Part shown: piece after piece, positions 6,585 through 13,409 of the stretch
Position numbering within the stretch: position 1 is the stretch's first letter
How the letters are laid out: every line of letters begins with the position of its first letter
DNA from: Phycisphaerales bacterium UBA2402
GTDB lineage: Bacteria; Planctomycetota; Phycisphaerae; Phycisphaerales; UBA1924
DNA length: 16,687 nucleotides
Reading direction: 5' to 3'
Assembly: GCA_002343715.1 (NCBI GenBank)
Contig: DDSA01000259.1
Location: forward strand, 1 to 16,687
Notes under the pieces: generated by a model
Databases searched by the model: none
Told to the model about the DNA's origin: nothing
Seen by the model: the letters and a program-made list of their open reading frames with translations, nothing else
Translations under genes and position numbers: made by a program

Positions 6585-7028
6585 TCATCGGGGGCTTGAG
6601 AGGCCCGCCCGCTCACCGCGCTCCACCGCGCCCAGCCACGCGAGCAGTTGGTCGCCATCGAGGAAGCCGACGGTTCGGTCGAACTCCTCGCCGTCCTTGA
6701 AGGCGAGCATGGTGGGCATCGCGGTGATGCGCAGGGCCCGGGCGTCCTGCGTGCTTTGATCCACATCAAGTTCGATGGCGATGCCGTTGTCGGCGACCCA
6801 CTTCTCCACCCTCGGGTCGCGCCAACTGGTCTTGTTCATCTGCTTGCACGGCGGGCACCACGAGGCCGTGGCCTTGACGATCAGGACCTTCGGAGTCCCC
6901 GCGACCTGCGCGCGGGCCTGGGCCAGCGTGAGGTGTGAAAAGACCGGCGGGGCCTCGGGCGGCGTACTCGGGGAGCAGGAAGCCAGGACCAGGAGCAGCG
7001 CCGCGGCGAGGAGTGTCGGCCGTTTCAT
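6585..7028 (-). CDS. Thioredoxin-fold lipoprotein (DsbD-gamma/thioredoxin-like)
   Basis: This 147-residue protein starts MKRPTLLAAALLLVLASCSP, a lipoprotein signal with lipobox LASC and the lipidated cysteine at residue 18. The mature part is a thioredoxin fold: strand KVLIVKATASWCPPCKQM with the redox pair C58-P-P-C61, a long helix, strand IAIELDVDQ, and the cis-proline loop ITAMPTMLAF (P105), then DGEEFDRTVGFLDGDQLLAWL. These features place it among membrane-anchored, outward-facing thioredoxin-like proteins such as the C-terminal domain of DsbD, which pass electrons to or reduce disulphides in exported proteins. Whether it reduces or oxidises in this cell is not shown. ATG at 7028 gives a normal lipoprotein start. 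A link to the cysteine-ended secreted proteins nearby is possible only by proximity. Confidence 0.88.
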   Translation of the reverse strand: MKRPTLLAAALLLVLASCSPSTPPEAPPVFSHLTLAQARAQVAGTPKVLIVKATASWCPPCKQMNKTSWRDPRVEKWVADNGIAIELDVDQSTQDARALRITAMPTMLAFKDGEEFDRTVGFLDGDQLLAWLGAVERGERAGLSSPR

Positions 7029-7076
7029 AGGCGTAACTCTATCACACGCGAAGCCGGCACCGATAGCGAGGCCGAC

Positions 7077-7550
7077 CTATCGACGCCTCGACATCGCCCG
7101 GTCGATGTCACGCCTGGCCTCACGCTCGCCGATGGAGTGGCGCTTGTCGGCCTTGCTCTTGCCGCGTGCCAGCCCGATCAGCAGTTTCGCCCAGCCGTCC
7201 TTGAAGTAGAGTTTCAGGGGCACGATGGTCATGCCCTTCTGGTCCACGAGTTTGGCGAACTTGAGAATCTCGCGTTTGTGCGCGAGCAGGGCGCGGGCCC
7301 GGACTGGACGATGCCCCAGCGCCCCGGCGGGCTGATACTCCCCGATATTGACGCCGCGCAGGGTCATCTGCGGGGGCGAACCTTCGACCAGCACGTACCC
7401 CTCGCCCAGCGACACCAGCCCGGCGCGGACGGCCTTGACCTCGCTGCCCGCCAGCACGATGCCGACCTCGAGGGTCTCCTCGATGTGATAATCAAACCGC
7501 GCCTTGCGGTTCTCGATGGTGCGGGAGTTGGGTTCGGCCTTCTTCGCCAC
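7077..7550 (-). CDS. smpB: SsrA-binding protein SmpB
   Basis: SmpB binds tmRNA and brings it to stalled ribosomes for trans-translation. The 157-residue product has the family's usual length and motifs: NRKARFDYHIEETLEVGIVLAGSEVKAVR (near residues 14-42), the LVSLGEGYVLV strand, HKREILK (about 91-97), PLKLYFKDGWAKLLIGLARGK, and the basic C-terminal tail KADKRHSIGEREARRDIDRAMSRRR, which enters the decoding centre in known structures. The start codon is GTG at 7550-7548 (protein MAKKAEPNSRTI); no clear Shine-Dalgarno precedes it, but the N-terminal length fits the family. It lies 48 bp upstream of the thioredoxin-fold gene on the same strand and 86 bp downstream of the prepilin-like gene. No ssrA RNA gene was seen in the window. 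Confidence 0.97.
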   Translation of the reverse strand: MAKKAEPNSRTIENRKARFDYHIEETLEVGIVLAGSEVKAVRAGLVSLGEGYVLVEGSPPQMTLRGVNIGEYQPAGALGHRPVRARALLAHKREILKFAKLVDQKGMTIVPLKLYFKDGWAKLLIGLARGKSKADKRHSIGEREARRDIDRAMSRRR

Positions 7551-7636
7551 GCGGCGGCAATGGTAGAGAATCGCGCCGGGGCGCGTCGGGCCGGCATCCT
7601 ACATCGTGTGTGTAAACGGGATTCGTGGGGGGCAAC

Positions 7637-8440
7637 TCAGCGGGTGCCTTCGGCGTTGGCCGAGCGGTCGAACTCGCGCCAGCAACTGTCAACCGTGGCG
7701 GAGTTGGCCTCGTCCTTGGTCAGGGGGAGCCTTTCCCCGAGTATGCCGATGGCATCGTTGTACCAGTGGACGGTGAGGTCCGCGCGGAAGAAGTTGACCC
7801 CGACCTTGTGGTTGTAGTCGGAGCGAACCTGCATGCCGTCGGCGATGAGCGAGGATTGAGCCGGGTCGATGGCCCACAGGTTCCGCGTGGGCAGGGAGCG
7901 AGACGAGAGACTGGTGGGGCCTTCGCCGCGGAAGTGATAGTTGCAGTTGATCTCACCCTCACCGAGGCCCCACGCGACGGCGTACGTGGAGTATGGATTG
8001 TCCCCCCGGTGCGACGGGCAGTAGAAAATCTTTGGGGCGTTGAGATAGTCCTGGCTGTACAACAGACCGAGGCCGTCCCAGTTGGGCGTGCCCGGGCGGA
8101 CGTCGTCCGCGGAGACATGCAGGTTCAACATCCGATCCGAGCGTGCGCCGGAACGTGATTGCACGCCCGGCCCCGGCAGGTAACGGCTGAAGGGGAGTTG
8201 ACCATTGTGATCGTTGGCGTACATGATGACGCCCAGCCCGATCTGACGAACATTCGACTGGCACACCACTCGCCGCGCTGTTTCATTCACGGACGCGAGG
8301 CTCGGAACGAGCAGACCGATCAGAACGCCGATCACGGCGATCGAGACCAGCACATCGATCATGGTGAATCCGCGCGCACGATCGGTGGATCGCCCAACAG
8401 GCGGAAGTGCCGTCGCTGATCTCGGATCCCGCTGCACCAC
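7637..8440 (-). CDS. Prepilin-type N-methylation domain protein (planctomycete pseudopilin-like)
   Basis: The 267-residue protein has a 24-residue leader ending RARG, then FTMIDVLVSIAVIGVLIGLLVPSL, the class III signal cut by prepilin peptidase after G24 and methylated on F25. The helix is followed by VCQSNVRQIGLGVIMYANDHNGQLP, standard for the many planctomycete pseudopilin-like proteins, then a globular domain with NWDGLGLLYSQDYL and IFYCPSH. Near the C-terminus, NHKVGVNFFRADLTVHWYND fits the H-x9-D(G) motif of this group, with leucine in place of the glycine. Residue +5 of the mature helix is aspartate, whereas glutamate is nearly invariant in pilins. GTG at 8440 is the start used; a weak AGGGG lies about 10 nt upstream. 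Such proteins are inserted in the inner membrane and can be assembled by type II secretion or type IV pilus machinery, none of which is encoded here. Specific role unknown. Confidence 0.85.
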   Translation of the reverse strand: MVQRDPRSATALPPVGRSTDRARGFTMIDVLVSIAVIGVLIGLLVPSLASVNETARRVVCQSNVRQIGLGVIMYANDHNGQLPFSRYLPGPGVQSRSGARSDRMLNLHVSADDVRPGTPNWDGLGLLYSQDYLNAPKIFYCPSHRGDNPYSTYAVAWGLGEGEINCNYHFRGEGPTSLSSRSLPTRNLWAIDPAQSSLIADGMQVRSDYNHKVGVNFFRADLTVHWYNDAIGILGERLPLTKDEANSATVDSCWREFDRSANAEGTR

Positions 8441-8787
8441 TCGTACACCCCTATGGGAGGGTAAATTCCGGATCCATCACCAAGCCTTAGCGTACCAAAC
8501 TTCATTCGGTAACACAAGTCTTTTCTACAACAAAATTCGGTAGGGTTTATTAGCCATATCAGGCGGTATTCCGTTAGAATAATGTATGGTTGTACTGTGT
8601 TTGGCAATGAAATCCTGTCGCTATCTCTCGATTTGTGGAATCCTTCGCCGGGAAAGTGCGTATCAAATTGCGTGTGGGTCGGACCCACGCCGCGAGAACT
8701 TTCGAGCCGGTACTTCTTCAAACTCCCGTTGTGAACGGGGGGCCGGGTTTGGGGTTGCGGCGTGAGTTCGTCACGGAAGTGAGCGAC
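8441..8787. promoter_or_regulatory. AT-rich divergent promoter region
   Basis: This spacer of about 350 bp separates the leftward prepilin-like gene from the rightward sigma factor gene, so both promoters should lie here. Bases 8490-8620 are markedly AT-rich compared with the rest of the window. On the minus strand TTGTGT and TACGCT are 17 bp apart (about 8520-8490) and could be a weak sigma-70-type promoter for the prepilin gene. On the plus strand GTGGGTC-G-GACCCAC at 8674-8688 is a perfect inverted repeat about 100 bp before the sigma start, a possible operator. No strong plus-strand -35/-10 pair was found. An in-frame ATG at 8635 would extend the sigma factor but the added 53 residues do not match its family. 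Confidence 0.35.
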
Positions 8788-8793
8788 GTGTCG

Positions 8794-9381
8794 ATGGGGT
8801 CGAAGCGCGGGCAACCCGGCGGTTCGGAGCGCGGGGATTTCGAACTCATGCAGCGGGTGGCCGTGAGTGATGAGTCCGCGGTCGCCGAGTTGTACGACCG
8901 CTTCGGCTCACTGGTCTTCCGCATGGCCTACCAGGCGATGCCGACGCGGATGGAGGCGGAAGACGCGGTGCAGGAAGTCTTTGTCCGCCTGTGGAAGACG
9001 GCGGGCCGATATGACCAGACGAGGGCCGCGCTCGTCACCTGGGTGATGCTGATCTGCCGGCGTCACCTGGTGGACAAACTACGGCGGAGCAAGGCGAGGC
9101 TGCGGGCCTCGTCGATCGAGCAGCCCGCGGGCCAGATGGTGGCGGATCCCGCGACCTCCTCCGGGCGGCTGGAGGTGGACGAGAAGGTGAAAGTGCTGAT
9201 GGGCCGCATCGAGATGCTGCCCGAGTTGCAACGGACGGTGGTGATGCGGGCGTACCTGGGCGGCCAGACGCTCCGCCAGATCGGTGAAGAGTTGAACACG
9301 CCGCTGGGGACGATCAAATCAGCGTTGAGCCGGGCGCTGGTGCGGTTGCGGGAACGGAGCGGCGAGGAGTTGGCGATATGA
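8794..9381 (+). CDS. ECF-type RNA polymerase sigma factor
   Basis: This 195-residue extracytoplasmic-function sigma factor has only regions 2 and 4. Region 2 (about residues 29-95) includes AVAELYDRFGSLVFRMAY, the AEDAVQEVFVRLWKTAGRYD helix that contacts core polymerase, and TWVMLICRRHLVDKLRRSKAR for -10 recognition. Region 4 (about 134-186) has LPELQRTVVMRAYLGGQTL then RQIGEELNTPLGTIKSALSRAL, the helix-turn-helix for the -35 element. The general look is that of SigK/SigE-like ECF factors paired with RskA-like anti-sigma factors. ATG at 8794 is used; a GTG at 8788 with GGAAG 8 nt upstream is an equally good start and would add two residues. The stop overlaps the anti-sigma start by 4 nt (ATGA), so the pair is co-translated. 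Targets are not visible here. Confidence 0.93.
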   Translation: MGSKRGQPGGSERGDFELMQRVAVSDESAVAELYDRFGSLVFRMAYQAMPTRMEAEDAVQEVFVRLWKTAGRYDQTRAALVTWVMLICRRHLVDKLRRSKARLRASSIEQPAGQMVADPATSSGRLEVDEKVKVLMGRIEMLPELQRTVVMRAYLGGQTLRQIGEELNTPLGTIKSALSRALVRLRERSGEELAI

Positions 9382-10166
9382 CTGTGCAGCATCTGATCGA
9401 AAACGCTCATCTCGACGCCCTGGGGTTGCTCGACGAGCAGGAACTCGCCGCGTACAACGCCGCGTTCGCCGCGGCGCCCCCCGCGCTGCAGGAGCACATC
9501 CGGCGGGAGCAGGCCCGCTGGGCCAACGTGGACTTCCTGCTCCCTCGCGTCGAGCCGCCCGAGGACCTGCGCGCCCGCGTGCTCGCGGCCGTGGGCGAGG
9601 CGATGATCGCCTCCGAGGTTCTGGGCGAGAGCGATTCGCTCACCCTGCGGCCCAGCAAGCGCGTGGCGCGCCAGTGGCGCACCGCGGCGGTGGGCCTCTT
9701 CGCGGGGTGTGTGGTTCTCGGGGCCGCGTTCATCAACGTCCGCCAGTTGAACGAGGGCATGCGCCTGGGCATGTCGAACACCGAGACACGCAATGAAATT
9801 TTCACGGGCCTGGGCGGCACGCAGATGAACGACACGTTCTTCTCGGCGGACACCCGCCGGGTGCAGTTCATCCCGGTGGTGGCCGGGTTCGATGGACAGG
9901 CCTCGGTGCTGGTGCACCCGGGGTGGGATGTCGGACAGTTCGCCTACCAGAAACTCCCGCCTCTCTCGGGCGCCACCTATCACCTCGCGCTCCTGGATGA
10001 TGACGGCGAAGTGAAGAGCCGCATCACCAACCTCGGCGCCGGCGGCAAGGATCTGAACTTTGTCGCTCTCCCCGCCTCGGTGGTGCGAGCGGGAACAAGG
10101 CTCGCGCTCATCTCCATCGCCGATGGCGCCGCGAACGCCACCATCCTGATGACCGCGCGGGTCTGA
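9378..10166 (+). CDS. Membrane anti-sigma factor (RskA-like)
   Basis: This 262-residue protein is encoded directly behind the ECF sigma gene with an ATGA overlap, the usual position of its inhibitor. The N-terminal cytoplasmic part (residues 1-98) opens HLIENAHLDALGLLDEQELAAY, matching the short helical sigma-binding segment of RskA-type anti-sigma factors. It has no HxxxCxxC zinc motif, so it is not a ZAS-type protein. One transmembrane helix lies at about 102-120 (TAAVGLFAGCVVLGAAFIN). The outer domain (about 121-262) contains FIPVVAGFDGQASVLVHPGW and YQKLPPLSGATYHLALLDDDG, a beta-rich part like the anti-sigma-K factor C-terminal domain (inference from pattern). In known systems, stepwise proteolysis of such a protein frees the sigma factor. 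The signal is unknown. A hairpin terminator follows the stop by about 65 bp. Confidence 0.85.
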   Translation: MTVQHLIENAHLDALGLLDEQELAAYNAAFAAAPPALQEHIRREQARWANVDFLLPRVEPPEDLRARVLAAVGEAMIASEVLGESDSLTLRPSKRVARQWRTAAVGLFAGCVVLGAAFINVRQLNEGMRLGMSNTETRNEIFTGLGGTQMNDTFFSADTRRVQFIPVVAGFDGQASVLVHPGWDVGQFAYQKLPPLSGATYHLALLDDDGEVKSRITNLGAGGKDLNFVALPASVVRAGTRLALISIADGAANATILMTARV

Positions 10167-10231
10167 AGACGGGTTCACTCCGTTCGTTTCTCTTGCTCTC
10201 TATCCGCGACACCAGTCGCGACACACGCACA

Positions 10232-10265
10232 AACCGCCGCCCTGCGAAGGGCGGCGGTTGTGTTT
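10232..10265 (+). terminator. Hairpin terminator after the sigma/anti-sigma operon
   Basis: A perfect 11-bp GC-rich stem (AACCGCCGCCC / GGGCGGCGGTT) closes a 6-base loop TGCGAA, followed by GTGTTT. The T-run is short, but stem strength and position just after the anti-sigma stop fit an intrinsic terminator. It separates this operon from the ATPase gene. The remaining sequence up to 10360 shows no clear promoter or Shine-Dalgarno. Confidence 0.75.
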
Positions 10266-10359
10266 CATGCGTCACGCTCGGCGCGCCGCGAACGACGAGG
10301 CTCACCACATCATCTTCCTCGGATCACGCGGCCATCAAATCCACCATAGCCTTGCCTCC

Positions 10360-12357
10360 ATGCCCGAATTGTCGCCCCCGTGGCTCTTCAGCCCCCGAAC
10401 CGAACTGCGCGCCGCGGTGTCGGCGGGTGTGCTGTTGGCGTTCGGTGCAGCGCTGCAAACATGGTTTCGTCTGCCCGCCGCGGCGGCGCTCATCTGGACG
10501 AGCCTCGCCATCGGGCTGCTCTACGGCGGCAAGGCCGCGTGGGAGGCTTTGCGCGAAGGGAAGTTCGACATCGACGTGCTCATGGTGATCGGCGCGGTGC
10601 TGGCGGCGAGCATCGGTCACGCCGAGGAAGGGGCGCTCCTGCTCTTTCTGTTCGTGCTCTCCGGGGCCCTCGAGGACCGGGCCATGCAGCGCACGCGTCG
10701 CGAGGTCGAGGCGCTCCACGCGCTGATGCCCGCCGGGGCGCTGGTGCAGCGCGGGGGTGAGTGGGTCGAGGCGGGGGCCGACACGCTCCGCCCCGGCGAG
10801 CGGATCAAGGTGCGCCCCGGCGAGCGCGTCCCAGCCGATGCCCGCGTCGAGCAGGGCGAGAGCACGTTCGATCAGTCCGCCATCACCGGCGAGTCCATGC
10901 CCCGTTCCGTCGCGCCGGGCGATGAACTCTTCGCCGGCACCATCAACACCGACGACCCGATCGAGGCGATCGTGCTGCGACCCGCGGGGGAGTCGAGCCT
11001 GCAGCGCATCCTGGACCTGGTGACCAAGGCCCGCGAGAGCCGCGAGCCGGTGCAGCGCCTCATCGACCGTCTGAGCGGGCCGTATTCCATCGGCGTGATG
11101 ATCCTGAGCCTCGCCGTGCTGCTCATCTGGTGGCGGGTGCTGGGCGTGCCCCTCCTGGGGTCGGCGGAGCAGAAAGGGGCGCTCTACACGGCCATCACCC
11201 TGCTGATCGTGGCTTCGCCCTGCGCCCTCATCATTTCCACGCCCACCGCCACGCTCTCGGCCATCGCGCGGGCCGCGCGCGGGGGTGTCCTGTTCAAAGG
11301 CGGTGCCTCGATCGAGCGGCTGGCCCGCGTGGGGGCGGTCTGCTTCGACAAGACCGGCACGCTCACCTACGGAAGGCCTCGTCTGCACGAGGTCCACGCC
11401 GTCGCCTGGTCCGATGCGGATGAACTGCTCGCGGTCGCCGCGGCGCTGGAAGCCGACTCGACGCACCCCATCGCCAACGCCGTGCGCGAGGCCGCCCAGG
11501 CCCGCGGCATCACACCGGCCCCCATCGGCCCGGTCAACCACACGGTCGCGCGCGGCCTCGAAGCCGAATACAAGGGCCGCACCGTCCGCCTGGGCAGTTA
11601 CCCGTTCGTCGAGGCATCCATCCCGGTCTGCTTCCGGGCCAGGGTGCGCGAACTGCTCGCGGGCACGCAGACCCGCGGGCACGTGGGTGTCACCATCGCC
11701 GACGGCGAGCAGTGCGCGGTCCTCATGATGGCGGATCCGGTGCGTCCCGGCGCCGCGGAACTTGTACGCGACCTGCACGCGTTGGGGGTCCGTCCCGTTC
11801 GCATGCTCACCGGCGACAACCGCCTGACCGCCGCGAAAGTCGCCGCGGACCTGGGCCTCGACGCTTTCGATGCCGACATGCTGCCGTCGGACAAACTCAC
11901 CGCCGTCGCGACGCAGCGCGAGGCGATGAAAGGAAGGCCGCGTCCGGGCGTCGCCGTGATCGGGGACGGGGTGAACGATGCCCCGGCCCTCGCCGCGGCG
12001 GACGCCTCTCTGGCGATCGGCACCATCGGCACCGCCGCGGCGATGGAATCCGCCGATGCCGTGCTGCTCGGCGAGCATCTGGGCGCGGTGCCGTGGGCGG
12101 TGGGGCTGGCACGGCGGACGCGCCGCACCATCACCACCAACATCGGCCTGTCGTTATTGGTGATGGCGGGCATGGCGGCCATGACGCTCATCGGGTCGCG
12201 CACGGGGCGCGATGTGCCGCTGTCTGTTGGGGTCCTTGCCCACGAGGGGGGGACGCTGCTGGTGGTGCTCAACTCGTTGTTGTTGTTGGGCTACGGGAAC
12301 ATGAAGAGCAACACGGTGTCGACGGCCCCCGCGACCACCGGCCGTCCGTATCGCTGA
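10360..12357 (+). CDS. P1B-4 type heavy-metal-transporting ATPase (Co/Fe/Zn exporter candidate)
   Basis: This 665-residue protein is a P-type ATPase that couples ATP hydrolysis to metal export across the inner membrane. Visible motifs are the actuator-domain TGE (residues 176-178 in AITGESMP), SPC in the metal-binding helix (C288 in VASPCALIISTP), the phosphorylation site DKTGT (D330), the SHP-type HP motif in DSTHPIANAV of the nucleotide domain, TGDN, and GDGVND (535-540). The last helix contains HEGGT (628-632). SPC together with HEGGT marks subgroup P1B-4, whose studied members (CoaT, CtpD) export cobalt or ferrous iron. There is no N-terminal CxxC metal-binding domain, also typical for P1B-4. 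ATG at 10360 gives MPELSPPWLF; upstream in-frame starts would run through the terminator hairpin. No Shine-Dalgarno is clear and no metal-regulator gene or operator was seen. Confidence 0.92.
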   Translation: MPELSPPWLFSPRTELRAAVSAGVLLAFGAALQTWFRLPAAAALIWTSLAIGLLYGGKAAWEALREGKFDIDVLMVIGAVLAASIGHAEEGALLLFLFVLSGALEDRAMQRTRREVEALHALMPAGALVQRGGEWVEAGADTLRPGERIKVRPGERVPADARVEQGESTFDQSAITGESMPRSVAPGDELFAGTINTDDPIEAIVLRPAGESSLQRILDLVTKARESREPVQRLIDRLSGPYSIGVMILSLAVLLIWWRVLGVPLLGSAEQKGALYTAITLLIVASPCALIISTPTATLSAIARAARGGVLFKGGASIERLARVGAVCFDKTGTLTYGRPRLHEVHAVAWSDADELLAVAAALEADSTHPIANAVREAAQARGITPAPIGPVNHTVARGLEAEYKGRTVRLGSYPFVEASIPVCFRARVRELLAGTQTRGHVGVTIADGEQCAVLMMADPVRPGAAELVRDLHALGVRPVRMLTGDNRLTAAKVAADLGLDAFDADMLPSDKLTAVATQREAMKGRPRPGVAVIGDGVNDAPALAAADASLAIGTIGTAAAMESADAVLLGEHLGAVPWAVGLARRTRRTITTNIGLSLLVMAGMAAMTLIGSRTGRDVPLSVGVLAHEGGTLLVVLNSLLLLGYGNMKSNTVSTAPATTGRPYR

Positions 12358-12437
12358 ACCCAGTTCCGAGACCCGGCTTCACGCGTCCCGAGCCTGCTTC
12401 AAATCAATCGAATACGGGGAACTCGGGGTTGAGGGCC

Positions 12438-13364
12438 TTACCGCCCCAGCACCTTCACCACCACGGCACGCACCGGGGCGGCATCGAGCGGGTCGTAGCG
12501 AGCGGGAAGGTCCTCCGGGTTGCTCACCTCGGCGCGTCGTCCGCTCCCCAGAGTCGCGAGAGCCGAAAGGCTCGAACGCAAGACCGCATCGCCCGGCAGT
12601 GTCATCATCGTGATGGCCGCGGCGCCCTCCACGGCACGGACTTCATCCTCGTTGGAATCCTCGAAGACTTCGGCGCGTCGCTGATCAAAGGCCGACGCGT
12701 ACTCGGCCCAGGCCGATTTCCATCCGCCGCCCTTCCAGGCGTCGCCACGCGACCAGACACGCCTGAGCGATTCGTGCAATACCTCCCTCGCGTGAAGGAG
12801 GCGTTCGGCGCTGGCCTGGAGCAGGATCGGAGCCACCACCGTTTCCGAGTCGCGGGCCAGGTGCGCCTCGACTTTTTGAGCCACGCTCGCCGGGTGGGCG
12901 CGGGCCACGCTCATGCCGTGGCGCGAGGCGAAACGGTCCAACCCCGCGGCGAGAGGCACGCAGATGCCGGGGTCCGGCCCGCCCTTGAGCAGGTCCGCCG
13001 CGACCGCGCCCAGGTATTGCCGTTCGTCTTCGTACAGCCGCTCATGGCTGAACTCGCGCAGCGGCGCCAAGGCGGCATCATCGCCGATGCGGCGGGCTAC
13101 ATCAAACATGTCCTCGGCCGGGGTCGATCCATCCACGTGCCCGGCGATCAGCCCGCTCACCCACAGGCGCTCGGCCCAGGCCCAACTCTTCATGAACTCG
13201 CGGTACGTGGGCACTCTCCCCGCCGCGGCGATGGCGGACCTCGCATCCCCGTTCCCGTCCAGGGGCGCGGGCAGCAGGGTCACAACCCGGCGCGCCAGCA
13301 GCAGGGCCGCCATGGCGGGGGCTTCGCGGGGGGTGAGGGGATAGGGGCTGACGACGATCTGCAC
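12438..13364 (-). CDS. Conserved-looking protein of unknown function
   Basis: I do not recognise this protein of about 308 residues. It begins QIVVSPYPLTPREAPAMAAL after the start codon, continues LLARRVVTLLPAP, and then is largely helical and rich in alanine, arginine and glutamate (for example SWAWAERLWVSGLIAGHVDG, EFSHERLYEDERQYLGAVAAD and LHAREVLHESLRRVWSRGDAW). It has no signal peptide, membrane helix or catalytic motif, so it is probably cytoplasmic. The GTG at 13364 is preferred over an in-frame GTG at 13427 because the longer form would overlap the divergent murC start and its ribosome site. The 45-bp gap to murC must hold both 5' regions. It converges with the ATPase gene, 80 bp away, and no obvious terminator separates them. 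Codon use is as GC-rich as that of the mur genes, supporting a real, resident gene. Confidence 0.7.
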   Translation of the reverse strand: MQIVVSPYPLTPREAPAMAALLLARRVVTLLPAPLDGNGDARSAIAAAGRVPTYREFMKSWAWAERLWVSGLIAGHVDGSTPAEDMFDVARRIGDDAALAPLREFSHERLYEDERQYLGAVAADLLKGGPDPGICVPLAAGLDRFASRHGMSVARAHPASVAQKVEAHLARDSETVVAPILLQASAERLLHAREVLHESLRRVWSRGDAWKGGGWKSAWAEYASAFDQRRAEVFEDSNEDEVRAVEGAAAITMMTLPGDAVLRSSLSALATLGSGRRAEVSNPEDLPARYDPLDAAPVRAVVVKVLGR

Positions 13365-13398
13365 GGGCAACGGTATCGACCGCGTGGGCCGCGCGAGT

Positions 13399-13405
13399 GA
13401 GGAGG
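13399..13405 (+). promoter_or_regulatory. Shine-Dalgarno supporting the long murC start
   Basis: GAGGAGG lies 4 nt before the ATG at 13410. The spacing is short but the match is strong, whereas the next in-frame ATG at 13461 has no such site. Confidence 0.55.
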
Positions 13406-13409
13406 TTCC

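Noticed and set aside
8635..8793. N-terminal extension of the sigma factor from the ATG at 8635
   Set aside because: The additional 53 residues do not resemble sigma region 2 and include a basic/arginine-rich promoter-like region. Starts at 8788 or 8794 fit the family length.
9063..10178. Minus-strand open frame of about 371 codons opposite the sigma/anti-sigma genes
   Set aside because: It is a shadow frame. The plus strand encodes a clear ECF sigma factor and a membrane anti-sigma protein with an ATGA overlap.
10324..12078. Long minus-strand open frame of about 584 codons opposite the ATPase gene
   Set aside because: It is a frame shadow of GC-rich coding DNA. It is full of His/Arg/Gly/Asp runs with no domain pattern, while the plus strand has every P-type ATPase motif.
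11712..13400. Plus-strand open frame of about 562 codons overlapping the ATPase 3' end and the convergent gene
   Set aside because: It crosses two real genes in the wrong frame or strand, and its composition is arginine/glycine/histidine-rich low complexity with no recognisable motif.
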